Below, one piece after another: positions 1 through 8,886 of a stretch of 64,000 bases of DNA. The stretch spans positions 1 through 64,000 of the forward strand of contig CAYSHK010000004.1 of NCBI GenBank assembly GCA_964430935.1, given 5' to 3'. A model generated the notes under the pieces. The model did no database searches. It was not told the DNA's origin and saw only the letters and a list, made by a program, of their open reading frames with translations. Each line of letters begins with the position of its first letter. The stretch's first letter is position 1. This DNA is from Thermopetrobacter sp964430935. GTDB lineage: Bacteria; Pseudomonadota; Alphaproteobacteria; Rhizobiales; Aestuariivirgaceae. The position numbers and the translations under genes are program-made.

Positions 1-1031
1 TTCCACATGCGCACGGTGGAGATTTCATCCTGGCACTTCACGGCGATCACGGGAGAGACCTCGGGGCAGGCCAGTTCGAGACCGAGGTTGCGGAAGCCCT
101 CGTGCAGGCGGCGCGAGTTCTCCATGAGGCGCTCGCGACGCCAGGGCTCGGCGGCCAGCTTCTCCACGGCGCAGATCGAAGTGGCCACGGAGGCCGGTGA
201 GGGCGAGGCGGTGAACATGTAGGGCTTGGTGGCCCAGCGGATGGCCTCGAACAGCGGGTGATCGCCGGCTCCGAAGCCGCCGATCGCGCCGATGGACTTC
301 GAGAACGTGCCGACGACGAAATCCACCTCGTCCTCCAAACCGGCTTCCTCCGCCAGTCCCCGTCCGTTCTCGCCGAGTACGCCGAAGGAGTGGGCCTCGT
401 CCAGCAGGAGCTGGAAGCCGTATTCGCGCTTTACCTCTATGAATTCCTTCAGCGGCGCGCGATCGCCGAACATGGAGTAGATGCCTTCCAGCACCACGAG
501 GCGGCCGCCCTCCTCCGGATCGTGCCGGGCCAGACGCTTGGCCAGGCTGTCCGGGTCGTTGTGGCGGAAGCGTTGCAGACGGGCTCCGGAGAGCGTGCAA
601 CCGTCGTAGATCGAGGCATGGGAATCGGCATCGAGGAAGACTGTGTCCTTCGGTCCGGCCAGGCCGGAGATCATGCCCAGATTGGCCTGATAGCCCGTGG
701 AGAAGACGATGCAGTGCCTGCGGTTCAGGAAGCGGGCGAGCTTCTCCTCGAGCTCGCGGTGCATGGCGTATGTGCCATTGGCGATGCGCGAGCCCGTCGT
801 GCCGGTGCCGTATTCGCGCAGGGCGCGGCAGCCGGCTTCGATGCAGTCCTTCTCGAAGGTGATTCCCATGTAGTTGTTGGTGCCGGCGAGAATGACCTCG
901 CGGCCGCCGATGATGGCGCGGGTGGGCGAAAGAATGCGGTCGTTGACCAGTCCCACGGCGTCCGCGCCGAGCCGCACGGCCATTTCGTGGCGTTCCATCA
1001 CCGGGCGGTGCTTTTCGAGAAGGTCGATCAT
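1..1031 (-). CDS. spt: Serine palmitoyltransferase, C-terminus cut by window edge
   Basis: PLP-dependent alpha-oxoamine synthase that would condense L-serine with an acyl thioester to give 3-ketosphinganine, the first step of bacterial ceramide synthesis. 343 residues are visible from the ATG at 1031; the C-terminus lies outside the window. Family landmarks are present: the LDEAHSFG motif with D211 and H214 that contact PLP, and GTFSKSIG with the Schiff-base lysine K245. The general fold could equally be 8-amino-7-oxononanoate synthase or KBL, but the neighbours (dedicated ACP, ceramide-reductase-like SDR, acyl-ACP synthetase) match the Caulobacter ceramide cluster, so serine palmitoyltransferase is preferred. 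It begins 16 bp after the acp stop, so it is probably the last gene of a four-gene transcript. Confidence 0.85.
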   Translation of the reverse strand, partial: MIDLLEKHRPVMERHEMAVRLGADAVGLVNDRILSPTRAIIGGREVILAGTNNYMGITFEKDCIEAGCRALREYGTGTTGSRIANGTYAMHRELEEKLARFLNRRHCIVFSTGYQANLGMISGLAGPKDTVFLDADSHASIYDGCTLSGARLQRFRHNDPDSLAKRLARHDPEEGGRLVVLEGIYSMFGDRAPLKEFIEVKREYGFQLLLDEAHSFGVLGENGRGLAEEAGLEDEVDFVVGTFSKSIGAIGGFGAGDHPLFEAIRWATKPYMFTASPSPASVATSICAVEKLAAEPWRRERLMENSRRLHEGFRNLGLELACPEVSPVIAVKCQDEISTVRMW

Positions 1032-1047
1032 GGGCGGCGTGTCCCTG

Positions 1048-1293
1048 TCAGGAGATGCGCTCGGCGACGACGCGCACGAGATCATCCATGGTGTGGGTTT
1101 CGGAGAGGACGTTCAGCGGAATGTCGATGTCGAACTCGTCCTCGACCTCCATGATGAAGTCCATCACTCCGACCGAGTCGATGTTCAGTTCGGCGGCGAT
1201 CTCGGTGTCGGGACGCAGCTCCTTGCCCTCGGGATTGAAGGGGGCGAGAAGCTCGACGAGCCTTCCGTAGATCTCTTCCCTGCTTCTGCTCAT
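1048..1293 (-). CDS. acpR: Dedicated acyl carrier protein of the ceramide cluster
   Basis: An 81-residue acyl carrier protein. The phosphopantetheine attachment serine is S40 in the LNIDSVG motif, and the acidic helices expected of an ACP follow (MDFIMEVEDEFDIDIP). The ATG at 1293 overlaps the stop of the upstream reductase gene as ATGA, which indicates translational coupling. In Caulobacter crescentus the equivalent ACP supplies the acyl chain to serine palmitoyltransferase. Here it lies between the reductase and the transferase in the same order, so the same role is inferred. Confidence 0.9.
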   Translation of the reverse strand: MSRSREEIYGRLVELLAPFNPEGKELRPDTEIAAELNIDSVGVMDFIMEVEDEFDIDIPLNVLSETHTMDDLVRVVAERIS

Positions 1294-2279
1294 GTGCGAT
1301 TCTCCGGCAGGCGCTCGCGGGGCAGCCAGCCCCGTTCGCAGTACCAATGCAGCGTTTCCCGGAAACCTTCAGCAAATCTGATGCGCGGTGTCCAGTCCGT
1401 CCTTTCGGCGAGCGTGGGTGGACGGGCCACCCAGTCCGGGTGGTAGAGCTCCCGCGCCTTGGCGGCGGAAAGCATGAAGGCGCGTCCCGTCAGGGTCGAG
1501 ACCAGATCGGCGCCGAACCCCGCGAGACGGACGAGCGTGCGCGGCAGCAGGACCATCCGCACCGGACGCCGGAGCACGTCGCCGGCGATGCGCGCCATGT
1601 CCTCCCACGTGTAGCCTTGCGGGGTTCCGTCGTCCATTTCCAGCACCTCCCCGTCGATGTCCTCCGACGCGGCCAGATGCAGCAGGGCGGAGGCGAGGTC
1701 CCGCACGTGGATGAGGGAGACGCGCATGTCCCGGCGGCCCGGAAGCAGGGTCACGGGACGGGTCAACTGGTCGAAGAGACCGAGCGTGGCGCGGTCTCCG
1801 GGGCCGTAGACGGCAGGTGGCCGCAAAACGGCGACGGACATGCGGGCTCCCGCGGCCCCGGTCACGGCGGCTTCCGATGCGCGCTTGGAAGCGGCGTACG
1901 GGGAGAGATGCGGCTCCCGTGCGGCCAGGGAGGAGACATGCACGAAACGCCGTATGCCGGCCCGGGCCGCCGTCTCCGCCAGCCGCCCCGCCGCCTCGGC
2001 GTTGATGCGGTGGAAATCCGCCTCGCGCGCGGCCGCGACCAGTCCGGCCACGTGCAGCACCGTATCGGCTCCGGTCACGAGACGGGCGAGCGCGTCGTCG
2101 TCCTCGAGACTTCCCCGCAGAGGCTCCAGCAGCGGATGGTCCGGAAGGCGCGAGGGATCGCGCGCCAGAGCCCGCACGCGCCAGCCCGCGTCGAGGGCGG
2201 CGTTCAGGACATGGGAACCCACGAAGCCGGTGGCTCCCGTCAGTGCCAGGGTGCGTGAACCGGATGCTCCGTCCGTCAT
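1290..2279 (-). CDS. cerR: NAD-dependent epimerase/dehydratase-type ceramide reductase
   Basis: A 329-residue extended short-chain dehydrogenase. The Rossmann motif GATGFVG is at residues 15-21 and the catalytic YxxxK is Y128/K132 (SPYAASK), preceded by the VSS serine. Members of this family usually reduce or epimerise sugars or steroids. The placement between an acyl-ACP synthetase and an ACP/serine palmitoyltransferase pair is the Caulobacter CerR arrangement, where the enzyme reduces the 3-oxo group on the way to dihydroceramide. It starts 12 bp after the ligase stop and overlaps acp by ATGA. The substrate is inferred from context; family membership is clear. Confidence 0.8.
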   Translation of the reverse strand: MTDGASGSRTLALTGATGFVGSHVLNAALDAGWRVRALARDPSRLPDHPLLEPLRGSLEDDDALARLVTGADTVLHVAGLVAAAREADFHRINAEAAGRLAETAARAGIRRFVHVSSLAAREPHLSPYAASKRASEAAVTGAAGARMSVAVLRPPAVYGPGDRATLGLFDQLTRPVTLLPGRRDMRVSLIHVRDLASALLHLAASEDIDGEVLEMDDGTPQGYTWEDMARIAGDVLRRPVRMVLLPRTLVRLAGFGADLVSTLTGRAFMLSAAKARELYHPDWVARPPTLAERTDWTPRIRFAEGFRETLHWYCERGWLPRERLPENRT

Positions 2280-2291
2280 GTCCCGGAACGG

Positions 2292-4133
2292 TCAGGCGTT
2301 GACGGCGGCCGGCAGATCCGCCCCGTCCTTGCCGGGCGTCGGCAGGGGAAGGATCTCTCCGGCGAGGAACATGGCGCGGGCCTTGGAGCGGGAGAGCTTG
2401 CCGGAGGACGTGAAGGGCAGGCTCTTCGGCGGCACCAGAACGATGTCGCACTCCACGCCGACGGCGCGGTGCACGGCGGCGGAAATGCGGGTGCGCAGCT
2501 CCTCCATCTCCTCCGGATCCTTCAGTCGGCATTGCGCGAGCACGACCACCTTCTCGTGGCCGCCGGCCCCTTCGAGGGCGAAGGCCGCCACGTCGCCGGA
2601 ACGCAGGGGCTCGACCTGCTCGGCGGCCCATTCGATGTCCTGAGGCCAGATGTTCCGCCCGTGGTAGAGGATCAGGTCCTTGGCCCGGCCGGTGATGACG
2701 ATCTCCCCGTCCAGCATGTACCCCATGTCGCCGGTGTCCATGAAACCGTCCTCGCGTATGACCTCGGCGGTGGCTTCCGGATTGCGGTAGTAGCCGTCCA
2801 TCATGGACGGACCCTTCACCCAGATGTGGCCGATTTCTCGCTCGCCGAGCTCCCGTCCTTCGCGGTCCACGACCTTCAGTTCGTGGCCGGGCAGGGGGCG
2901 GCCGCAGGAGACGAAGACGCGGGTCCTCTGCGGATCCGGGTTGTCGGAGGGCACGGCGCGTCCGGCCAGCTTGTACTGGGCGCGGTCCACACGGTCCACC
3001 TTCATCGGCGCGTCGAGTTCGGCGAAGCTGATGGCCAGCGACATCTCCGCCATGCCGTAGCTGGGCAGGAAGGCCTTCGGGTCGAACCCGGCGGGAGCGA
3101 GCGCCTCGGCGAAGGCCCGGAGGATCTCCGGACGCACCATGTCGCCGCCGATGCCGGCGATGCGCCAGGCGGAGAGATCCAGCTCCTTCGCCTTGCCGTT
3201 CACGCGGCGGGCGGCCAGATCGTAGCCGAAGCTCGGCGCGTAGCAGACGGTGTTGCGATTCCGCGACATCAGGGTCAGCCAGAGGACCGGGCGGCGGGCG
3301 AAGGATGGCGTGGCCAGATAGTCCACGGTCACCTGCCCCATCATGGGAGAGAGGCAGAAGCCCACCAGGCCCATGTCGTGATAGAGCGGCAGCCAGGAGA
3401 AGGCCCGGTCGTCGATGCGCATGCGCATGCCGTGTTCGAGGATGCCGCGGGTGTTGGCGCAGATGGCCCGCTGCGAGATCAGGACGCCCTTCGGGTCCGA
3501 GGTCGAGCCGGAGGAATATTGGATGTAGGCGACCTCGTCGGGGCCGAAGGGGGCGATGGCACCCTCCTTCTCCGGCAGGCTCCGCAGATCGTCGTGGGTG
3601 AGCACGACGGGCACGCCGGCGGTGCGCGCGGCGTCGGCGAGATGGCCGGACAGGTCCGAGGGACCCAGCGCGGCGCGGACGTCGGCGGCGCGCATCATCG
3701 CGGCGATGCGGGCGACGTAGGCGTCCCGGCCGCCGATCTGCATGGGATAGGGCATGGGACAGGGGATGATGCCCGCGTACTGGCATGCGAAGAAGGCCGT
3801 CATGAAGTCGGGCCCGGTCTCCGCGACGATGGCCACGCGGTCGCCCCGGGCGATGCCGGCGGCGGCCAGACGTCCGGCGGTGACCAGCGCCCGCTCGCGC
3901 AGCTCGGCATAGCCGAGCACGTGCTCGAGCCGGCCGCGCGGGGAATGGAAGTTGAAACCGGTTCCGCCCCGCGCCGCGAAGTCCAGTCCCTCGCCCAGGG
4001 TGGAGAAGCCGCCGGCCCGTCGGGGCTGCCCCTCGACGTGGACGGGCAGGGGATGGAGAACGTCATTGCCGTTTCCACCATCGGCGGCGGGGGTTCCGTC
4101 GGGGCGAGACACCATGTGCATTCCAGTGGTCAT
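2292..4133 (-). CDS. aasR: Fatty acyl-AMP ligase / acyl-ACP synthetase of the ceramide cluster
   Basis: An ANL-superfamily adenylate-forming enzyme, about 613 residues from the ATG at 4133. The AMP-binding P-loop is YSSGSTSDPKGV, followed by SYGMAEMS, the TGDMGYM motif and a C-terminal lid domain beginning near RNIWPQDIEW. It would activate a free fatty acid with ATP and load it onto the neighbouring ACP. Other possible starts are the ATG at 4223, which has an AAGGG ribosome site, and internal ATGs at 4121 and 4115; the extra N-terminus of the 4223 form does not look like folded protein. It is the first gene of the minus-strand ceramide operon. The loading partner is inferred from synteny with Caulobacter. 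Confidence 0.85.
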   Translation of the reverse strand: MTTGMHMVSRPDGTPAADGGNGNDVLHPLPVHVEGQPRRAGGFSTLGEGLDFAARGGTGFNFHSPRGRLEHVLGYAELRERALVTAGRLAAAGIARGDRVAIVAETGPDFMTAFFACQYAGIIPCPMPYPMQIGGRDAYVARIAAMMRAADVRAALGPSDLSGHLADAARTAGVPVVLTHDDLRSLPEKEGAIAPFGPDEVAYIQYSSGSTSDPKGVLISQRAICANTRGILEHGMRMRIDDRAFSWLPLYHDMGLVGFCLSPMMGQVTVDYLATPSFARRPVLWLTLMSRNRNTVCYAPSFGYDLAARRVNGKAKELDLSAWRIAGIGGDMVRPEILRAFAEALAPAGFDPKAFLPSYGMAEMSLAISFAELDAPMKVDRVDRAQYKLAGRAVPSDNPDPQRTRVFVSCGRPLPGHELKVVDREGRELGEREIGHIWVKGPSMMDGYYRNPEATAEVIREDGFMDTGDMGYMLDGEIVITGRAKDLILYHGRNIWPQDIEWAAEQVEPLRSGDVAAFALEGAGGHEKVVVLAQCRLKDPEEMEELRTRISAAVHRAVGVECDIVLVPPKSLPFTSSGKLSRSKARAMFLAGEILPLPTPGKDGADLPAAVNA

Positions 4134-4347
4134 CCGTCTTGTTGGTTTTTTGTCGTTGTCCCGGGTGTTCTTGAAAATGCCGCGGCCGGAAGCGTTCGCA
4201 ACCAGAGGGTTCCAAGGCCGCATCGTGCACCCTTTTCCGGGAAAAGAGATACCATTTCGGGCGAACGCGCCGAAATCAAACTGTGTTTCAATTTGTAACG
4301 ATGGGGTTTCCGGGGGTGTTCCGGAGCGTGCGACTTTCTGTCCCGGC

Positions 4348-4914
4348 TCAGAGGCGGCCGGTGAGCACGAGCCAGGCGACGAGGCCGGCCGCCCCGGTCA
4401 GGACGCCCGCCGCCCAGACGAGGAGCAGGAGGGAGAGGCCCGGAGCCTCCGCCTGTCTTCCGGCGGCTTCTTCCGTCCCGTCCCCGGGCGGATGGCACGT
4501 GGCGAGCAGACGATGCCGGCGGACGACGCGATGGGCTATGAACTTGCGCAGGAAGGCCACCATGTCCTCCAGCCTGTCGGTCTCGAAGAGCACCTCCCGA
4601 TCGTCCACCGTGTCCTGCACCAGCCGCCAGCTGCGACCGTCGTCGGCGATGACCACGTGGGAGGAGAGGTCGATCCACAGCCGCGGCGGATGGCCGGGCA
4701 CGAGGGCTATGTCGATGAAGCCCTCCGCCTCGGGCATGGCCTCCACGTAGGGCAGGATCTCCTGCTTCAGCGAGAACAGCCGCAGCATGGCCGCGTCACG
4801 CACCGCCAGCATGGCCTCGTGGTGTTCCGCCTCGAGGCGGCGGGCCGCATCCAGTTCGTCGCGGACCTGCCGCCTTGCGTCCCTTATGTCCTTGTCGTCG
4901 CGGATGTTCCTCAT
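4348..4914 (-). CDS. Uncharacterised protein with C-terminal membrane anchor
   Basis: A 188-residue protein I do not recognise by name. The N-terminal 40 residues are charged and helical. The middle part (about 50-130) looks like a small alpha/beta domain with the run FIDIALVPGHPPRLWIDLSS and the motif WRLVQDTVDDREVLFET. A single hydrophobic segment at about residues 160-185 is followed by only a few residues, giving a tail-anchored topology. The ATG at 4914 follows a GGGAG ribosome site. It lies between the ceramide cluster and a secreted protein, on its own transcript, so context gives no function. It resembles conserved hypothetical proteins of alphaproteobacteria. Confidence 0.7.
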   Translation of the reverse strand: MRNIRDDKDIRDARRQVRDELDAARRLEAEHHEAMLAVRDAAMLRLFSLKQEILPYVEAMPEAEGFIDIALVPGHPPRLWIDLSSHVVIADDGRSWRLVQDTVDDREVLFETDRLEDMVAFLRKFIAHRVVRRHRLLATCHPPGDGTEEAAGRQAEAPGLSLLLLVWAAGVLTGAAGLVAWLVLTGRL

Positions 4915-5095
4915 GCTCCCGATCAGGAAGGAATGTTCGCGTGGCTGTCCCGCTTTGGGCCTGCAGGCCCGCGTCGCACGTTCCTCCGGAATGCGGGATG
5001 CAGGAATGATGCCAGCCGTTCAGCACACGTTCAGGTGGATCTTTCTACACGTAACCCCGAGAGGGGCGGAACGGATGGAACGGAGGTATCCGGCC

Positions 5096-5641
5096 ATGAA
5101 CAGGCGACCACTTGTTCTTGCTGCCGTCACTCTCTTGACGGCAATTGCTTTCTCGATCCCTGACGCGAAAGATGCAATTGCGGCCAATCCCGGGTTCTGC
5201 ACGATCTATGCCGACCGTGCGGTGGCGCAGCAGTCCCGCAATCGCATTCTGGGTTGCGGATACTACGGTCCGCGCTGGCACCGCAACTGGGGGGCGCACT
5301 TCGCATGGTGTCTTTCCCAGCCGCGCTGGAAGGCGCGCCGCGAGACCCGTGTCCGCCGGCGCCTGCTGCGGCAGTGCCGCGGCCCCGTCATGCCCCGGAC
5401 ACGCACCTTCCTCGCGCCGCGCATCGGTGGCCTGCGCCTCGACTGGTGCCGCTACTGGGCCCGTCAGTGCGGCGCTCCGGCCGCCAACGCCTTCTGCCGC
5501 ACCCGCGGCTACAGACGCGCGATCTCCTTCCGCAAGGCCGTGGACGTGGGACGCTGGGAGCCCACGCGGGTGATCGGTTCCGGGCGCGTCTGCACGGGCA
5601 GTTTCTGCGACGGTTTCCGGCGCATCACCTGCGTGCGCTGA
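5096..5641 (+). CDS. Secreted Cys/Arg/Trp-rich hypothetical protein
   Basis: 181 residues from the ATG at 5096, which has GGAGG 9 bases upstream. The N-terminus is a clear Sec signal (MNRRPLVLAAVTLLTAIAF followed by a polar stretch ending near AIAA). The mature part holds about a dozen cysteines and is rich in Arg and Trp (for example YYGPRWHRNWG and LDWCRYWARQCG), suggesting a disulfide-stabilised periplasmic or surface protein. No catalytic motif is visible. Its last 17 bases overlap the 3' end of zapE on the opposite strand. An in-frame ATG at 5075 is possible but would spoil the signal peptide n-region. Confidence 0.7.
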   Translation: MNRRPLVLAAVTLLTAIAFSIPDAKDAIAANPGFCTIYADRAVAQQSRNRILGCGYYGPRWHRNWGAHFAWCLSQPRWKARRETRVRRRLLRQCRGPVMPRTRTFLAPRIGGLRLDWCRYWARQCGAPAANAFCRTRGYRRAISFRKAVDVGRWEPTRVIGSGRVCTGSFCDGFRRITCVR

Positions 5642-6800
5642 GAGCCGGTCCGGAAGTGGCCGGGGCGGCGCCGGCATCGGGTGCGGGGGGCCACCCGGTG
5701 CGCCGCATCTCCTCGAGGCGCGAGACGGTGCGCAGGAATGTTCTGCGCAACGGACCTTCCGGATAGATCTCGCCCGGTTCGCCGGCGGCCGAGGCCACCA
5801 GCCGCACCCGTTTCTCGTACAGGGCGTCCACGAGGGTGACGAACCGGATCAGTTCGTTGCGCTGCTCCGGGGCGATGATGGGGATGCGGTCGATGAATAC
5901 GATGTCGAAGCGCTCCGCGATGGCCAGATAGTCGGCCGCGCCGAGAGGTTTCTCGCACAGATCCGGGAATGCGAACCGTGCGACCCTGCCCGCGGCCCGA
6001 GGCACCATCAGCACGCGCCCGCCCAGATCGAGGGGGTGGGGCTGCGGGGACGGTTCGCCGGTGGCCGAGAGCCACATGCGTTCCATCGCCTCGTCCGCCG
6101 CAGGCCCGAGCGGCGATGTCCAGACTTCGTCTCCGGCGGTGCCGCACAGGCGGTAGTCCGTGCCTCCGTCCAGCGAGAGCACCTCGGTGCGGGCGCACAG
6201 CAGGGTGATGAAGGGCAGGAACAGCTGGCGGTTCAGGCCGTCCGCGTAGAGTTCGTCCGGCGGCGTGTTGGAGGTGGCCACCATGACGATCCCCAGATCG
6301 AAGAGGTGTCCGAACAGCCGCGAGAGGATCATGGCGTCGGTGATGTCGGTCACCTGGAATTCGTCGAAGCACAGGAGCCAGGCGTCGCGGAAGATGATCT
6401 TCGCCACTTCCTCCAGCGGATCGGCGTCCTCCCAGATGCGACCGTCCGCCTGCTTGGCGCGGATGTCGTGGATGCGCTTGTGCACGTCCTGCATGAAGGA
6501 GAGGAAGTGCACCCTGCGCTTGCGTTTCCCGGGCACGGGCGCGGCCTCGAAGAACAGGTCCATGAGCATGGTCTTGCCGCGCCCCACCCGTCCCCAGACG
6601 TAGAGACCGCGCGGGGCGGGCGTCTTCTCGCCGCGACGGAAGAGGCGCGAGAGCAGGCCGCGGTCGCCGGCCGGCGTGTAGCCCTTCAGGCGGCGGGCCA
6701 GGTCGTCCATGCGTTCGGCGACCCGTTTCTGCGCGTCGTCCTCGTCCAGCCGTCCGCCACGGACGGCCCGCGCGAGCGCGCGGCCGACGGCCCCCGTCAT
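5625..6800 (-). CDS. zapE: Cell division protein ZapE (AFG1-like ATPase)
   Basis: A 391-residue AFG1/LACE1-family AAA ATPase. Walker A is GRVGRGKT at residues 70-77 and Walker B is LLCFDEFQVTD with D146/E147, the signature of this family. In E. coli, ZapE associates with the Z-ring; mitochondrial homologues take part in turnover of respiratory subunits. The length is normal. Its ATG overlaps the stop of the upstream aldehyde ferredoxin oxidoreductase gene as ATGA, so the two are translationally coupled, an unusual partner for zapE. It ends inside the 3' end of the convergent secreted-protein gene. Confidence 0.92.
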   Translation of the reverse strand: MTGAVGRALARAVRGGRLDEDDAQKRVAERMDDLARRLKGYTPAGDRGLLSRLFRRGEKTPAPRGLYVWGRVGRGKTMLMDLFFEAAPVPGKRKRRVHFLSFMQDVHKRIHDIRAKQADGRIWEDADPLEEVAKIIFRDAWLLCFDEFQVTDITDAMILSRLFGHLFDLGIVMVATSNTPPDELYADGLNRQLFLPFITLLCARTEVLSLDGGTDYRLCGTAGDEVWTSPLGPAADEAMERMWLSATGEPSPQPHPLDLGGRVLMVPRAAGRVARFAFPDLCEKPLGAADYLAIAERFDIVFIDRIPIIAPEQRNELIRFVTLVDALYEKRVRLVASAAGEPGEIYPEGPLRRTFLRTVSRLEEMRRTGWPPAPDAGAAPATSGPALSARR

Positions 6801-8641
6801 CCCGCGTCACCGCCTCCGCCGCCCATGCCGAGGCGGGCCAGCAGCTCCTCCGTGGGCCTGCCGTCCTCCGTCCAGCCGCGCAGGGCGTAGTATTCGGGCA
6901 GCATGGCGTCCAGATGGTTGACCTCGCCGGCGAAGGTGCCGGATGGCGCGGGCATGTCGAACATCCTGCGCGGCAGGGTGTCGTCCGCCGCGGTGAACCC
7001 GGCCTCCAGATTGAAGAGACGCTCCAGCGTCCAGATCCTCTCTCCCGCCTCCAGCATTCTCTCCAGCGTCCAGCCGCCGCAGGCGGCGTCCAGCAGGCGG
7101 GCCATGTAGTCGTGATCCCACGCGGAGGTGGTGAAGGCGCAGATTCCGAGCGAATCGAGGGCCGCCTCCTCGTCCTGGGTGCGCTTGACGATGGGCGCCT
7201 TGACGGACGGATCGGCGGTGGAGAAGTCGCTCTGGTAGGGATCGGCGCGCATGTGGCAGGCGCCGCGCGGGCTGGTGGCGTAGGCCAGCCCCATGCCCTG
7301 CATGGCGCGCGGATCGTAGCCGGGAAACTCCTGTCCCTTGACGGTCATGGCCAGCTCCGGATGGCCGTACTTCTCGCAAAGACGCCGCGCGCCGAGAGCC
7401 AGATCGGCCCCGAACCCTTCCGCGACGGCCGTCTTCAGGGCCATCTCGGCCAGCGCCTCGGCATTGCCGAAGGAAAGCTCGATTCCGTCGGTGATCTCCG
7501 GCCCGATGATTCCCTTCTCGAACATCTCCATGGCGGCTGACAGGGTGGCGCCGAAGGAGATGGGATCCATGCCGTCCTCGTTGCAGACCATGTTGGCGAA
7601 GGTGGCGGCGTCCAGATCGCCGACGCCGACCATGGCCCCCAGGGCGTAGGCGGATTCGTATTCCAGTCCGCCCTGCGGCAGGCGGTAGCGTTCGCCCTTC
7701 TCCGCGGTGAAGTGGTCCGGCTGGATCTTCGCGACGCGGCCGCAGCCGATCGTGCAGGCGAAGCAGGCCTTGTTGGTGATCAGGTTCGGCTGCCGGCCGG
7801 GGCCGGGACTGCGGCGCATGGCCTCGGCGGAGATGTCCTCGTAGTGCTCGAAGGTGGTGTCGAGACAGTTGCGGGTGGGCAGGGAGCCGAAGGAGCCCGT
7901 CTTGCTCATCATGGCGTTCGTGCCATAGGTGGTCAGGCTCTGCCGGCCCGGCGAGGCGGCGAGCATGGCGTGTCCCTCCATGACCACCTCGGCGAAACGG
8001 GCCGGGTCGTGCACCTTCACGCCGCCGGTGCCGCGCACGGCGACGGCCTTCAGCCGCTTGGCGCCCATGACCGCGCCGACGCCGGAACGCCCGGCGGCGC
8101 GGTCGCGGTCGTTCATGATGCAGGCGAAGCGCACCAGCGCCTCGCCGGCACGGCCGATGCCGGCGACGCGGATGTCGCGGCCGTGGCGGTCCTTGAGGGC
8201 GCTTTCGGCATCCCAGAAGCTCTCGCCCCAGATGAAATCCTCCGCCGGGAGCAGCTCCGCCTCGCCGTCGTCGATCCACAGGTAGACGGGGCGCTCGGCG
8301 CGGCCGGTGACGATGATCATGTCCCAGCCGGCGAATTTCAACGCGGCCCCGAAATGGCCGCCGGAGTTGGAACAGGCCACGGCTCCGGTCAGCGCCCCCT
8401 TCGTGACGACCGAATAACGCCCGCCGGTGGCCGCCGAGGTTCCGGTCAGCGGCCCCGTGGCGAAGATCAGCGGCATCTCCGGCGCCAGAGGGTCCATGCG
8501 CGCCGCTCCGGCCTCCCACAGGTATTTCGTCGCCAGGCCGCGCTGGCCGATATAGGCGTCGCGCCAATCCTCGCGAAGGGGTTCCGTCTCGCACGTTCCA
8601 CGGTCCAGATCGATCCGCAGGATCCTTCCCTGCCAGCTCAT
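6797..8641 (-). CDS. Aldehyde:ferredoxin oxidoreductase family protein
   Basis: 614 residues from the ATG at 8641, which has GGAGA at the right spacing; an ATG at 8653 is the alternative. The N-terminal domain opens with the family-typical SWQGRILRIDLDRG. The [4Fe-4S] ligands are visible as the ACFACTIGC cluster with a fourth cysteine in SLGICAF. The family binds tungsto- or molybdo-bispterin and oxidises aldehydes to acids with ferredoxin as electron carrier. The substrate cannot be read from the sequence. No dedicated ferredoxin or pterin gene lies beside it; the nearest ferredoxin is fdxA 30 kb away. It is translationally coupled to zapE. Confidence 0.9.
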   Translation of the reverse strand: MSWQGRILRIDLDRGTCETEPLREDWRDAYIGQRGLATKYLWEAGAARMDPLAPEMPLIFATGPLTGTSAATGGRYSVVTKGALTGAVACSNSGGHFGAALKFAGWDMIIVTGRAERPVYLWIDDGEAELLPAEDFIWGESFWDAESALKDRHGRDIRVAGIGRAGEALVRFACIMNDRDRAAGRSGVGAVMGAKRLKAVAVRGTGGVKVHDPARFAEVVMEGHAMLAASPGRQSLTTYGTNAMMSKTGSFGSLPTRNCLDTTFEHYEDISAEAMRRSPGPGRQPNLITNKACFACTIGCGRVAKIQPDHFTAEKGERYRLPQGGLEYESAYALGAMVGVGDLDAATFANMVCNEDGMDPISFGATLSAAMEMFEKGIIGPEITDGIELSFGNAEALAEMALKTAVAEGFGADLALGARRLCEKYGHPELAMTVKGQEFPGYDPRAMQGMGLAYATSPRGACHMRADPYQSDFSTADPSVKAPIVKRTQDEEAALDSLGICAFTTSAWDHDYMARLLDAACGGWTLERMLEAGERIWTLERLFNLEAGFTAADDTLPRRMFDMPAPSGTFAGEVNHLDAMLPEYYALRGWTEDGRPTEELLARLGMGGGGGDAG

Positions 8642-8886
8642 GGGCGTCTCCATCGTGTCGCTTGCAACGTGGGCACCGGCGGTGCCGGCATGCCGTCCCG
8701 ACCAGTCTACCACCCGCCGCGGGATCACCGGAAGGCCCGCGTGCCCCGGCGGACGGGGGGAAATGAGGCCAGTGGCGCGCTTTCGGTCCGTCCAGCGGAG
8801 ACGGTGGCGGGTGGTGTCGGCGGGCGGTTCAAAGGGAAGGCGAAATACTGTAGGGTCGGGTGGAAATCAGGGAGGGTCCGAGAACC

